From contig JBCCWS010000002.1 in NCBI GenBank assembly GCA_039193195.1, forward strand, positions 1 through 64,000: a stretch of 64,000 bases of DNA. The letters run 5' to 3'. The notes beneath the pieces are model-generated. The model had not been told where the DNA came from, did no database searches, and saw nothing but the letters and a program-made list of their open reading frames with translations. Origin of the DNA: Pseudomonadota bacterium (lineage in GTDB: Bacteria > Pseudomonadota > Gammaproteobacteria > Steroidobacterales > JBCBZW01). The translations under genes were made by a program, and so were the position numbers. This document shows, one piece after another, positions 16,546 to 25,128 of this stretch (positions are counted from its first letter, which is position 1; every line of letters starts with the position of its first letter).

Positions 16546-17970
16546 TTAGAAGTCGATGAACTCGAAGTTAGCTCGACAGTTGACCACCGAGGTTGGCGAC
16601 AAGCTAATGACTCCGTCAGTGCAATCCGCATCACCTGTGAATCCGTTGAACACCGATCCGGGATCCGCCGTAGCCGTCAGTCTGACCGTGCCCGGATTGA
16701 AGTCGTGTTCGCAGTCTGTCGGACAGCTGATACCGCTCGGGCTAGAGGTGAGTCGACCAGTGCCGGTGCCGATCACGGACACGGTCAAGATCGGTGGCGT
16801 TCGAACGTCTACGCCAATCGCTTCGTAGAACAGATCAGCAACGCTGAAGACATTCCCCCCGCAGTCACCGATGTGGGAACCGTAGGCGCGATTGTTCCAC
16901 GACCAACCGCCACCGCTATCGCCCGAGATGGTCTCATCCCCGGTCATACGGATCATGCGCTCTGTGCGATCTCCGTCGAAGGTGCAAATCACTGACGTCT
17001 CTGCCACGTCCAGGTTGCACCTACGCGAGTTACGCGAGCGTCCGTATACACAGATGGACTCACCAATGCTGATGTTGCTCAAAGGCTCGACTTCCAGCGT
17101 ATCCCGGGTCTGGCTTGCGCTCGCGTAGAAACGGCTAGGTTCACTGCCACTGGTGGTCTTCCACTCGATGTCGCCCCAGATGCCGATGTGCTGCAACCGA
17201 TGCGTCGCACTTTCGATGCCGATCTGGTCGATGCCGTTGCAATGACCTGCGGTGGTCACGCCGGTCCTGCCGGTACCACGCTCCGTGACTGACCAGCCAG
17301 AGGTACACTCGAAGCGGCCACCGTCCAGCGCCTCCATACCGCCGAAGGCAAGTTCGCGTTTGGCGACTGGCTCATCTCGCACAGCCACTTCGACAGCGCC
17401 CCTGAGCGACGACGGTAACAGGGCCTTGACGCTCGAGGGCGACGTCGGCAGCCCGTCTTGTCGCGTGACCTCCGCGCGAACCACCCCCTGCTCCCTGAAG
17501 TCCACGGCCGTGGCGATCTGTCGGTAGCCCTCGTCCGCCAGGGTCGAGTGCACTTCCTGCATGCGTCGCTCCAGCTCCTCGAGGGAGTAGGGTTGGTTGT
17601 CGACAAGGGTGATGGGGATACTGGACGTCGCCAGCAGGTCGTAGACCATTTGATCCGCCACGCCTTTGATGTAGAGCGACGGAGATGCTCCTGGCACGGG
17701 TGAGACCACGGACCCGACGAAGATGTCCGGTCGGAGCGCCGCCAGTTGCTCCGCGACCGCACCCACCGCATCCGCCGCCTGCCGGTCGGCAGCGGCTTCA
17801 GCCAACGTCCAGCCTTTCGCTTCGGCGACCAGCTTGAGATCCTGCAGGCGCGCTTCCTCGGGCGTCTGCTTGCGTATCACGCTACCGTTCTCGCCTGGGT
17901 TCTGCGCGTACACCGAAAGGCATACTAAGGCAGCGCACACCGCACTACCGATTACTTTCAATCGTTTCAT
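16546..17970 (-). CDS. Secreted S1-family serine protease with C-terminal InlB-like repeat domain
   Basis: A 474-residue precursor with a clear signal peptide (MKRLKVIGSAVCAALVCLSVYAQ). Residues about 24-205 form a pro-region with several helical segments, in the style of alpha-lytic protease. The chymotrypsin-like domain shows the catalytic histidine in TTAGHCNG near residue 242, a candidate aspartate in GDIEWK, and the serine in SGDSGGGW near residue 352. Paired cysteines fit disulphides. The C-terminal 75 residues (VSVIGTGTGRLTSSPSGISC to CRANFEFIDF) form one divergent InlB B-repeat or 'bacterial repeat' unit, as on many extracellular hydrolases. It is likely autoprocessed outside the cell. 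Confidence 0.85.
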   Translation of the reverse strand: MKRLKVIGSAVCAALVCLSVYAQNPGENGSVIRKQTPEEARLQDLKLVAEAKGWTLAEAAADRQAADAVGAVAEQLAALRPDIFVGSVVSPVPGASPSLYIKGVADQMVYDLLATSSIPITLVDNQPYSLEELERRMQEVHSTLADEGYRQIATAVDFREQGVVRAEVTRQDGLPTSPSSVKALLPSSLRGAVEVAVRDEPVAKRELAFGGMEALDGGRFECTSGWSVTERGTGRTGVTTAGHCNGIDQIGIESATHRLQHIGIWGDIEWKTTSGSEPSRFYASASQTRDTLEVEPLSNISIGESICVYGRSRNSRRCNLDVAETSVICTFDGDRTERMIRMTGDETISGDSGGGWSWNNRAYGSHIGDCGGNVFSVADLFYEAIGVDVRTPPILTVSVIGTGTGRLTSSPSGISCPTDCEHDFNPGTVRLTATADPGSVFNGFTGDADCTDGVISLSPTSVVNCRANFEFIDF

Positions 17971-18239
17971 GATTCACCTTCTCACTTTGGATTGTGCGTG
18001 TGCTCGCACCCACGCATGTTCGCGGCAAGCAATGATCGTTGCGGCCTGCCGCGCCCCTACCGATTGGCTTGTCGACTGCGAAGGAGCGCACACGGCCAGC
18101 ACTGGCCTTCTTGCGGGAGCAGTTGCGCAAACTAGGGAGGGTAGTAGACGTGGCGCATCAGCAACGTGTGACCCGGACACCGCTCGTCTAGTGGCGTAAA
18201 GCACGGGCTGTGCGGCGTAGCCATCGACAGGTGCTGTTA

Positions 18240-18282
18240 ATGGTGGCGGGGCGGATCGAACCACCGACACGCGGATTTTCAA
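18240..18282 (-). repeat. Partial tRNA-Phe 3' copy (candidate att site)
   Basis: This segment repeats the 3' part of the tRNA-Phe gene at 18971-19046. A 28-base run (18255-18282) is identical to 18988-19015, covering the T-arm, variable loop and the 3' side of the anticodon loop. The CCA end and TGGTGGC are also present with small gaps. The 5' half of the tRNA is missing. Such 3'-end duplications are left by tRNA-targeting integrases. Confidence 0.65.
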
Positions 18283-18408
18283 GACGAGTCTGCGCTGGTT
18301 GCGGCGTGTGGCCGTGTGCGCGGATTTCGCTTCCAAGACCCTGACTGAGCGTGCTTCAGCGGCACTGGTGTGTCGCGGTGTGATGCCGGTGACCACCCCG
18401 AACTGTGA

Positions 18409-18849
18409 CTAGTTGGGCAGGCTGAACTAGACGAGCCTGAGAAGGCGTCGGTCCCTCTCGCGCGGCACCAACTTGCAGGCACAGGTGTTGAGAAGCTGGC
18501 GAACGATCGATCGCGTCTGGGGCCGCTACTTGAGGGGTTCGTATTCTCGGAACTCGCGAAGCTGATAGGCCAGAGTGTGGACCCGCCACTACTGAGCCAC
18601 TATCGGGATCGAGACCAGACGGAAGTGGACGTCGTTCTCGAGCGCGGCGGGCGCCTCATCGGAGTCGAGGTGAAGGCTGCCGCTACCGCCAAGCCGGCGG
18701 ACCCCAACGGTCTTAGGCGTCTGCGCGAGGCGACAGGCGAGGAATTTGCCCGCGGTATCGTTCTGCACGATGGCGATCGTGTGCAGCGCCTAAGCGATCG
18801 ACTATTCGCTATGCCTGTCAGCCAGCTATGGACGACACCCGAACGCTAA
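18409..18849 (+). pseudogene. C-terminal remnant of a DUF4143-type AAA ATPase
   Basis: The open frame has no good start. It begins to look like the family at GVEKLANDRSRLGPLLEGFVF (about 18484). It continues with SELAKLIGQS, HYRDRDQTEVDVVLERGG, GVEVKAAATAKPAD, GLRRLREATG and ARGIVLHDGD. These are the hallmarks of the DUF4143 C-terminal half with its nuclease-like EVD...EVK core. The N-terminal AAA/Walker half is absent, and an in-frame TGA at 18406 closes the frame upstream. It lies between tRNA-Phe and the duplicated tRNA fragment, so it is probably cargo of a decayed integrated element. Confidence 0.75.
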
Positions 18850-18970
18850 CGGGCTACTTCCATCGTTAACCAGCGCTCCGGAGGGCCGGGCGGTGGGGTC
18901 TCTGGTGAGGCTAGTGGCCGGCGCTCGCCGCCGGTCCGGATACCGTAACCAAGGTTTGCTGGGAATAATT

Positions 18971-19046
18971 TGGTGGCCAGGGGCGGAATCGAACCACCGA
19001 CACGCGGATTTTCAATCCGCTGCTCTACCAACTGAGCTACCTGGCC
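18971..19046 (-). tRNA. tRNA-Phe (GAA)
   Basis: A 76-base tRNA on the minus strand beginning GGCCAGGTAGCTCAG and ending CCTGGCC plus ACCA, so CCA is encoded. The acceptor stem pairs GGCCAGG with CCTGGCC. The anticodon stem-loop has CGGAT-TGAAAAT-CCG with anticodon GAA. The T-arm contains GGTTCGATTCC. It sits downstream of the RND exporter gene. Confidence 0.95.
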
Positions 19047-19120
19047 AGACGAGAAGCGTTGAATCCCGTTCGAGGGGACCCTCGAAAGGCCCGCTAGTAT
19101 CAGGCTAGGCCAGCCGTCCG

Positions 19121-21469
19121 TCAACCGATCCCGTCGGCCTCCGCCCTGACGCCCGGAGAATCCGCCGTCTGCATCCCACCCGGCCGCCGATCCACCCACA
19201 CCAGCACAGCTGGCAGCAACAAAAAGTCCACTACCAGCGCCAATGCCAGCGTCAACGCCAGCATTGTGCCCGTATCCACCGTCGGTCCGAAATGGGAGAA
19301 CCCTAGCAGCGAAAAACCCGCCACCAGTACCAGCGTGGTAATGGTCAGGGCCACCCCCACCGTCTCGAAGGCATAGCGGATCGCCTCCGGCGCGTCCCAG
19401 CCGCGCTCGCGCCTCGCGCGCAGGTACTTCGACAAGAAATGCACCGTGTCATCCACCACGATGCCAAGGCTCATGGTGATGACGACCGACACGGCGAGGT
19501 TCACTTCGCCCACGGTCACTCCCCACAGGGCAAATGCCAAAAGCGCGGGCACGAGGTTCGGCACCATGCTGACCACGCCCATTCGCCAGGAGCGCAGGGT
19601 CAATACCAGCACGATGCTGATCAGGGCCAGGGCCACGGCCGTGCCCTTGAGCATGGCGCGGATGTTGCGCTGGTTGAGGTGAGCAAACATGACGTCCACG
19701 CCGGTGCCATTGCCAGCGGTCACGGTGGTCGTGTTGGCCGCTAGCCAGTCGCGGGCGCGGGCCTCGAGAGCCAGCAGCTCGTCCGAATCGGTCTTGGTGA
19801 GGAACACCTGCATGCGGCTCGCCGAGCGATCGATGTCCAGGGTGCTATCGAGGCCCTGCCCCTGAGGGAGCGAAAGCTCGTAGAGCAGCAGGTACTGGGC
19901 AGCTAGGGCGCGGTCGTCGGGCAGGCGATACCAGCTGGGATCATCGCCGTGCAGGTTGCGGTTCAGGCGCTTCATGATGTCGGCGAAGCTGCTCACGTTG
20001 ACAACGTTGGGCTGCTCGCGCATCCATGCCGCAAAGCGATCGAGATCGTCCAAGTAAACGGGATTGTTCACTCCATCAGCAACGCCGGACTCTATCGAGT
20101 ATTCGAGGGCGTCGACGCCGCTGATGTCGCGATTGATGATCTCCAGCGCCTGCCTGTATTCAAAGCTCGTATCAAAGTACTCGAACCAGCGCTCGGTGAG
20201 CCTATTGCCAGCCAGGCCCGCGAAGGACAGGGGTAACGCCACGGCAAACACCACCAGTAGCAGGCGGCGTCGCGCGAGCACCCAATCCGCAAAGGCACGC
20301 ATACGCTGCGCCCGGCCGCGGCCGCTGAGCTCTGGTCCGCCGCGCATGAACCAGCGCGCAGGCAGCACGATCAGCACCGCTGGCACCAGCACGATGCTGT
20401 ACACGAAGGCAAAGCCGACACCGACCGCCACCATATTGCCGAGCGCCTGGTAGGGCGGCGAATCGCTGAAGTTGAGCCCGAGCACCCCAATACTCGTGGT
20501 GAGACTGGTGATGAACACGGGCTCGAGGTTGATCCGCATCGCCTCCACCAGAGCCTCGCGCTTGGAACTGCCGACACGCAGCTGGTGCGAATAGCTAACG
20601 AGAATATGCACTACGTCAGCCACGGCAATGGTCATGACGATCGTGGGCACGAAGCCAGCGACGGACGCAAGCACCGTGCTACGCCAACCGAACACCCCCA
20701 TGGCAGAGGTCACCGAGAGCAGCACCACGAGCATGGTCACGCCCATGGCGGGCAGGCTCGCAAAGAGCAGCCACAAGCCGAGGGCGATCGTGAGCACCGT
20801 AAGCGGGATCAGGGTAGTGAAGTCGCTGGCCACCGCTTCGCCCAGCACCACGTTGGTCACCACGGTGCCGGACAGGGAGAGGTCTATTCCTGGCCAGGAA
20901 GCCTCGAACTCGTCGCGAAGCTCGCGCGCTGCCGTCACCACTTCGCGGTACACCTCGTTGCTCACAGGCTTCGGCAACGCCAGGCGAATGAACACGGTGG
21001 TGGCGCGGGCGCCTTCGGCCGCGTAGCGGTTGAGGGTCTCGGGGCTGCTGAGCACGACGCGTCGCGCAGCGTCCGCCTGGGCTTGGGTCACCGCGCCACG
21101 CATTGGAATCAGCGGCGCCACCTGCAGCTCATCCCCTTGCGACTTCGAATGCTGATAGGTAGCCAGGGAAAGCACGCGTTGCGAGTAGGGCAGCTGCCAC
21201 GTCTGCTCGCTAAGGCTGCGCAGCGCTTCGAGCGTACGCGGCGTGAAGACATCACCTTTCTCTGGCACCAACACGAAACCTACGTAGTCCTCGCTCGAGT
21301 AAGTGCGCTCGAAGTCTTCAAGCTCCTGTAGCTTTGGGTCCCCTTCGCTAAAATAGACGTAGAGATCGTCGTCGATCGATAGGCGCGGAATACCGCCGGC
21401 GAGTACGAACCCTACTAGCAGTGAGATGAAGGTGATTGCCCAGGGGCGTTCGATGGGAAGGGAAAACAT
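19121..21469 (-). CDS. RND/MMPL-superfamily exporter
   Basis: About 782 residues with the two-fold RND layout. There is one N-terminal helix (ITFISLLVGFVLAGG), a large periplasmic domain, then five hydrophobic helices beginning TTLIPLTVLTIALGLWLLF and including TIAVADVVHILVSYSHQLR. The arrangement repeats after residue 390, with SVVITMSLGIVVDDTVHFLSKYLRARRERG near the end. The HFLSKYxRxRRE stretch and conserved aspartates (VADVVH, VVDDTVH) are typical of the predicted exporter group sometimes linked to hopanoid or lipid transport. The start is ATG 21469 or the preceding GTG at 21472. Substrate unknown. It is divergent from egtB. Confidence 0.88.
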   Translation of the reverse strand: MFSLPIERPWAITFISLLVGFVLAGGIPRLSIDDDLYVYFSEGDPKLQELEDFERTYSSEDYVGFVLVPEKGDVFTPRTLEALRSLSEQTWQLPYSQRVLSLATYQHSKSQGDELQVAPLIPMRGAVTQAQADAARRVVLSSPETLNRYAAEGARATTVFIRLALPKPVSNEVYREVVTAARELRDEFEASWPGIDLSLSGTVVTNVVLGEAVASDFTTLIPLTVLTIALGLWLLFASLPAMGVTMLVVLLSVTSAMGVFGWRSTVLASVAGFVPTIVMTIAVADVVHILVSYSHQLRVGSSKREALVEAMRINLEPVFITSLTTSIGVLGLNFSDSPPYQALGNMVAVGVGFAFVYSIVLVPAVLIVLPARWFMRGGPELSGRGRAQRMRAFADWVLARRRLLLVVFAVALPLSFAGLAGNRLTERWFEYFDTSFEYRQALEIINRDISGVDALEYSIESGVADGVNNPVYLDDLDRFAAWMREQPNVVNVSSFADIMKRLNRNLHGDDPSWYRLPDDRALAAQYLLLYELSLPQGQGLDSTLDIDRSASRMQVFLTKTDSDELLALEARARDWLAANTTTVTAGNGTGVDVMFAHLNQRNIRAMLKGTAVALALISIVLVLTLRSWRMGVVSMVPNLVPALLAFALWGVTVGEVNLAVSVVITMSLGIVVDDTVHFLSKYLRARRERGWDAPEAIRYAFETVGVALTITTLVLVAGFSLLGFSHFGPTVDTGTMLALTLALALVVDFLLLPAVLVWVDRRPGGMQTADSPGVRAEADGIG

Positions 21470-21541
21470 CACTCGGTAGGCGCCGAAGCGTAGTAGGCGG
21501 CAGTTCGCCAGTAGCTGGCGGGCTCGGTTAAGTTAAGACTC

Positions 21542-21550
21542 TGTTATAAT
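21542..21550 (+). promoter_or_regulatory. Extended -10 promoter element upstream of egtB
   Basis: TGTTATAAT is a perfect extended -10 (TGn plus TATAAT) 49 bases before the egtB start. The region at -35 spacing is weak, as often seen with extended -10 promoters. This is the likely sigma-70 promoter for egtBD. Confidence 0.5.
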
Positions 21551-21598
21551 CTCATGATCAACCCATAGCGGGGCGCTCCTGCAAGCGCTCGCCTCCCG

Positions 21599-22912
21599 AT
21601 GTCAATTTCTACTGATCCGCCCGTCGCTGATAGCAGCGGCACAGGGCTCGCGAACTTCTATCTGCGCGTTCGTCAGCGCTCCTTGTTCCTGTGCGAGACG
21701 CTCGCACAGGAGGATACGGTCGTGCAGTCGATGCCTGACGTGAGCCCCACGAAGTGGCACCTAGCGCACACCACGTGGTTCTTCGAGCGCTTCGTGTTAA
21801 AGGCTCACGCGCCGGCTTACCGTGAGTTCGAAGCTGCCTACGATCATCTGTTCAACTCTTATTACTATACGGTTGGACAAATGTTCACACGGGCCCAGCG
21901 CGGGCTTCTCTCCCGTCCCACACTCGCGGACGTGCTGCGCTACCGCGAGCATGTGGATACCGCCGTACTCGCACTAATCGATAGCCACGGCTCGTCACAG
22001 ACCCTCGAGAAGTTGCTAACGCTTGGGTTGAACCATGAGCAGCAGCATCAAGAGTTGCTGATCACCGACATCAAACACGTTTTCGCCGTGAATCCCTTGC
22101 GTCCCGTGTTTCGGGAAGCGGCGCCTTGGCCAGGCGCCAGTAACACCCCAAATCCGCTCTCCTTCGTGCCCGGCCCAGACGGGCTGATCGAATGCGGTGC
22201 CACGGGGGTGGATGGATTCTGCTTCGACAATGAGACCCCTCGCCACGAGGTGCTGGTTCGCCCCCATGCGCTCGCTAGCCGGCCGATCACGAATGGCGAG
22301 TTCCGCGAGTTCGTTCGCGATGGCGCCTATCGGGAGTGTTCACTTTGGCTCGCGGACGGGTGGACCCGCCTTCAGCAGGACGGCTGGACCCGGCCCTTCT
22401 ACTGGGCTGAAGACCTCGAGGGTGAGTTCACGCTCAACGGCCAGGTGGACCTCGCACTCAATGCACCTGTCTGCCACCTCAGCTTCTACGAGGCGGATGC
22501 TTTCGCCCGCTGGGCGGGTAAGCGCTTGCCGACGGAGTTCGAGCTAGAGCTCGCCCTGACCTACGCCCCACTCGAAGGCAACTTGGCGGAGGAGGATCAG
22601 TTCCATCCCCGCGCAGCACGGCGATCCGCGCCCACGCTCGTTGACCGGCAGAAGCACCACCCCACGCCTCTCGCCCAAATCTTCGGCGACGTCTGGGAGT
22701 GGACGGCGAGCCCCTACACGCCCTACCCCGGCTTCGAGCCCCTGGCCGGCTCGCTCGGGGAGTACAACGGCAAGTTCATGTGCAGTCAGGTCGTCTTGCG
22801 TGGCGGCTCCTGCGCTACCCCACGCTCGCACCTGCGCGCCACCTACCGAAACTTCTTTTACCCCGATGCACGCTGGCAGTTCAGCGGCGTGCGTCTTGCC
22901 CACGACGCCTGA
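21599..22912 (+). CDS. egtB: Ergothioneine biosynthesis protein EgtB (hercynine oxygenase)
   Basis: A 437-residue non-haem iron enzyme that joins a thiol to hercynine by oxidative C-S bond formation in ergothioneine synthesis. The N-terminal DinB-like helical domain contains KWHLAHTTWFFERF and the iron motif NHEQQHQELLITDIKH, with the expected H-x3-H-x-E spacing. The C-terminal formylglycine-generating-enzyme-like domain ends with GDVWEWTASPY, LRGGSC and RATYRNFFYPDARWQFSGVRLA. Length and order match family members. egtD follows after 18 bases. No egtC or egtE is visible, so the thiol donor and the lyase cannot be deduced here. Confidence 0.95.
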   Translation: MSISTDPPVADSSGTGLANFYLRVRQRSLFLCETLAQEDTVVQSMPDVSPTKWHLAHTTWFFERFVLKAHAPAYREFEAAYDHLFNSYYYTVGQMFTRAQRGLLSRPTLADVLRYREHVDTAVLALIDSHGSSQTLEKLLTLGLNHEQQHQELLITDIKHVFAVNPLRPVFREAAPWPGASNTPNPLSFVPGPDGLIECGATGVDGFCFDNETPRHEVLVRPHALASRPITNGEFREFVRDGAYRECSLWLADGWTRLQQDGWTRPFYWAEDLEGEFTLNGQVDLALNAPVCHLSFYEADAFARWAGKRLPTEFELELALTYAPLEGNLAEEDQFHPRAARRSAPTLVDRQKHHPTPLAQIFGDVWEWTASPYTPYPGFEPLAGSLGEYNGKFMCSQVVLRGGSCATPRSHLRATYRNFFYPDARWQFSGVRLAHDA

Positions 22913-22930
22913 GAAGGCAAGGAAAGCACC

Positions 22931-23905
22931 ATGGCCAAACACGGCCCCGCAGCCCCCACGCTGCTCGACCTACACCCGCAGACCGGCGATCTGCGCGACG
23001 CCATCCATCAAGGGATGCGCCGCGCGCAAAAGCGCCTTCCCACGCTGCTGCTCTACGATGAGCGCGGCTCCCAGCTATTCGATGCGATCACCGAGCTACC
23101 CGAGTACTACCCCACGCGCACGGAGCTCTCGATCATGGAGTCGAGCATGGAGGAGATCGCCTCGAGCATCGGGCGCCAGGCCTCGCTGATCGAGCTCGGC
23201 AGCGGATCGAGCATGAAGATCCGCCTACTCTTGGAGCGGGTACCGGATCTCGCCGCCTACGTTCCTGTCGATATCTCCCGAGACCACCTGATGTCCGCAG
23301 CGACCCGGCTCGCGGCGGACTACCCGGGCGTAGAGGTGCTGCCCGTGTGCGCGGACTTCAACGAACCGTTCCGCCTACCCTCACCGCGCATCGCACCGAA
23401 GCGCAACGTGGTGTACTTCCCAGGCTCGACCATCGGCAACCTCGATTTCGGCGCGGCCCACAAGCTGCTCTCGACCGTGCGCCGCATCGCCAAGCAAGGC
23501 GGCGGCGCGCTGATCGGCGCGGATCTCGTGAAGCCGCGAGAGATCCTGGTGCCAGCCTACGACGATGCTCAGGGCATCACGGCCGAGTTCAACCTCAACA
23601 TCCTCACGCGCCTGAACCGCGAGTTCGACGCCAACTTCAACGTCGACCTGTTCTTCCATCGCGCCGTGTGGGACGCCACCCGCTCGCGCATGGAGATGCA
23701 GCTGGTCAGCCGCGTCGCGCAGACAGTGCAGATCGACGGCGAGGAATTCGACTTGGCCGAGGGCGAATTCATCCTCACGGAGTACTCTCACAAATACTCG
23801 CTGGAGGTATTCGCGAACCTGGCCGAGACGGCCGGGTTCCGCGTGGCCAAGGTGTGGACCGATCCGCGCCAGTGGTTCAGCTTGCAGTACCTAGAGGTCA
23901 TGTAA
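22931..23905 (+). CDS. egtD: L-histidine N-alpha-methyltransferase EgtD
   Basis: A 324-residue SAM-dependent methyltransferase that makes hercynine, the substrate of EgtB. It shows LLYDERGSQLFDAITELPEYYPTRTE near the N-terminus. The SAM motif is LIELGSGSSMKIRLLLE, with YVPVDIS as the acidic ribose-binding strand and YFPGSTIGNL further on. The C-terminus has FILTEYSHKYSLEVF and WFSLQYLEVM, as in EgtD/DUF2260 members. A GGCAAGGAAAG Shine-Dalgarno sits before the ATG. It forms a two-gene operon with egtB. Confidence 0.95.
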   Translation: MAKHGPAAPTLLDLHPQTGDLRDAIHQGMRRAQKRLPTLLLYDERGSQLFDAITELPEYYPTRTELSIMESSMEEIASSIGRQASLIELGSGSSMKIRLLLERVPDLAAYVPVDISRDHLMSAATRLAADYPGVEVLPVCADFNEPFRLPSPRIAPKRNVVYFPGSTIGNLDFGAAHKLLSTVRRIAKQGGGALIGADLVKPREILVPAYDDAQGITAEFNLNILTRLNREFDANFNVDLFFHRAVWDATRSRMEMQLVSRVAQTVQIDGEEFDLAEGEFILTEYSHKYSLEVFANLAETAGFRVAKVWTDPRQWFSLQYLEVM

Positions 23906-23918
23906 GGTAGCCTCGGCA

Positions 23919-24818
23919 GTGGCGTCGACGAGCGGAACCCTGGCTGCAGCAGCGGTTGCGCTGGTCGCCGTCGGCACCCTCGTGTGGGCATTTCGCGACG
24001 ATCCTCCTCCAGCGCCGCCGATCGCTACCTACGACGAGTCAGCGCCATCTGCCACGGCAGCCACTCGCCAGGTGACGCCGACACCGGCACCAGCCCCCAG
24101 CGCGCGGACATCCGTCGCCCCGCCTCAGAGCACAGAGAACCCACAGCCAGCGCAAAGCGTTGATTTCCTCACGCGACGGACGAGTGCCGACGCAGGCGAT
24201 GTCGACGCCGCGTACGACGTCGGCATGGCTGCCCTTCTATGCCTCCAGTTCGGTCGGACAGTCCGTACGCAAGACGCACTGTCGGTAGTCTCACCTCCTC
24301 CCATAGACCTGTCCCAATTCGATTGCGAGGAGATCCCCGACGATCGAGCGCTAGTGGAGCGTTGGCTGCGCCAGGCCGCCGATGAAGGGCATGTGGCGGC
24401 AGCTCGCGAGTACGGCGCCGCTGCGATCCATTTTGTCGAGCGTGAAGGCGCGGAGCGCGCTGGCGATCTATCGCAGAGCGATCAGGTGGCCCTGGCCGCC
24501 AAGGAGTATCGGGCGTTGGACTATCTGGAGTTCGCCGCCACCAACGGTGACCTCGCCGCGGCCGCGCACCTCGCCTACCGCTATGCGAATGGGCTTACCC
24601 TGCCAGCCGGGCAGCAGAACGGTGGCATTCAACTGCGCGGCAGCGAACCTGAAAAGGCTCTCGCCTGGTTCTACGCCCTGCAGATCGCCGGGGACGAGCC
24701 TCTGCTGCAGACCTGGAGCGACGACCTTCGCACAGAACTAGACCCACAAGCGGTGATGGACGCGGAGGCCCAAGGCCAAGAGTTCTACTACAGCTACCTC
24801 GCTCCCGACGTGCCCTAG
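23919..24818 (+). CDS. Membrane-anchored protein with Sel1-like repeats
   Basis: A 299-residue protein probably starting at GTG 23919, only 13 bases after egtD. An N-terminal helix (AAAAVALVAVGTLVWAF) is followed by a Pro/Ala/Thr-rich linker of about 70 residues and a helical domain with Sel1-like units (RWLRQAADEGHVAAAREYGAAAIHF; DYLEFAATNGDLAAAAHLAYRYANG). The order anchor, linker, helical repeats is the same as in the protein encoded at 11434-12459. Its proximity to egtBD may be incidental. No catalytic motif is visible. Confidence 0.65.
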   Translation: MASTSGTLAAAAVALVAVGTLVWAFRDDPPPAPPIATYDESAPSATAATRQVTPTPAPAPSARTSVAPPQSTENPQPAQSVDFLTRRTSADAGDVDAAYDVGMAALLCLQFGRTVRTQDALSVVSPPPIDLSQFDCEEIPDDRALVERWLRQAADEGHVAAAREYGAAAIHFVEREGAERAGDLSQSDQVALAAKEYRALDYLEFAATNGDLAAAAHLAYRYANGLTLPAGQQNGGIQLRGSEPEKALAWFYALQIAGDEPLLQTWSDDLRTELDPQAVMDAEAQGQEFYYSYLAPDVP

Positions 24819-24833
24819 CTGCGACGATAGCGA

Positions 24834-25109
24834 TCAGGACTTCTCCGGCGGCACGTAGCCCTCGGGGGCAGACGAGCCCTCGCCGAAGAAGAACTTCTCC
24901 ATCTCGTCTTCCAGAAACTTGCGCGCCTTCGGCTCGAAGGGCGTGAGGCGAAACTCGTTGATCAGCATCGTCTGGTGCGCGAGCCAGCGATTCCACCCCG
25001 CCTTGGAGACGCTGGCTTGGATGCGCTCGCCGAGCTCGCCCGGGTAGGGCGCATAGCCGAGAGCTTCGCCTTCTTCGCCGGTGACCACGCATTGAACCTT
25101 GTCTATCAT
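24834..25109 (-). CDS. yggX: Probable Fe(2+)-trafficking protein YggX
   Basis: A 91-residue protein with the family's conserved CVVTGEEGEALGYAPYPGELGERI near the start (one conserved cysteine), then VSKAGWNRWLAHQTMLINEFRL and a C-terminal ARKFLEDEMEKFFFGEG. YggX protects Fe-S clusters and lowers oxidative damage. The ATG at 25109 is chosen because the family starts MxxxVxC; the frame continues upstream within mutY without meaning. It follows mutY directly, the usual gammaproteobacterial arrangement. It lacks the usual zinc-finger tail, but the 90-residue length is normal. Confidence 0.95.
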   Translation of the reverse strand: MIDKVQCVVTGEEGEALGYAPYPGELGERIQASVSKAGWNRWLAHQTMLINEFRLTPFEPKARKFLEDEMEKFFFGEGSSAPEGYVPPEKS

Positions 25110-25128
25110 AGGAGGGTACCTGATGGAG

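Noticed and set aside
20585..21331. A 248-codon His-rich frame on the plus strand opposite the RND exporter
   Set aside because: The His/Gly-rich composition is the complement of the exporter's hydrophobic codons. No family features or ribosome binding site.
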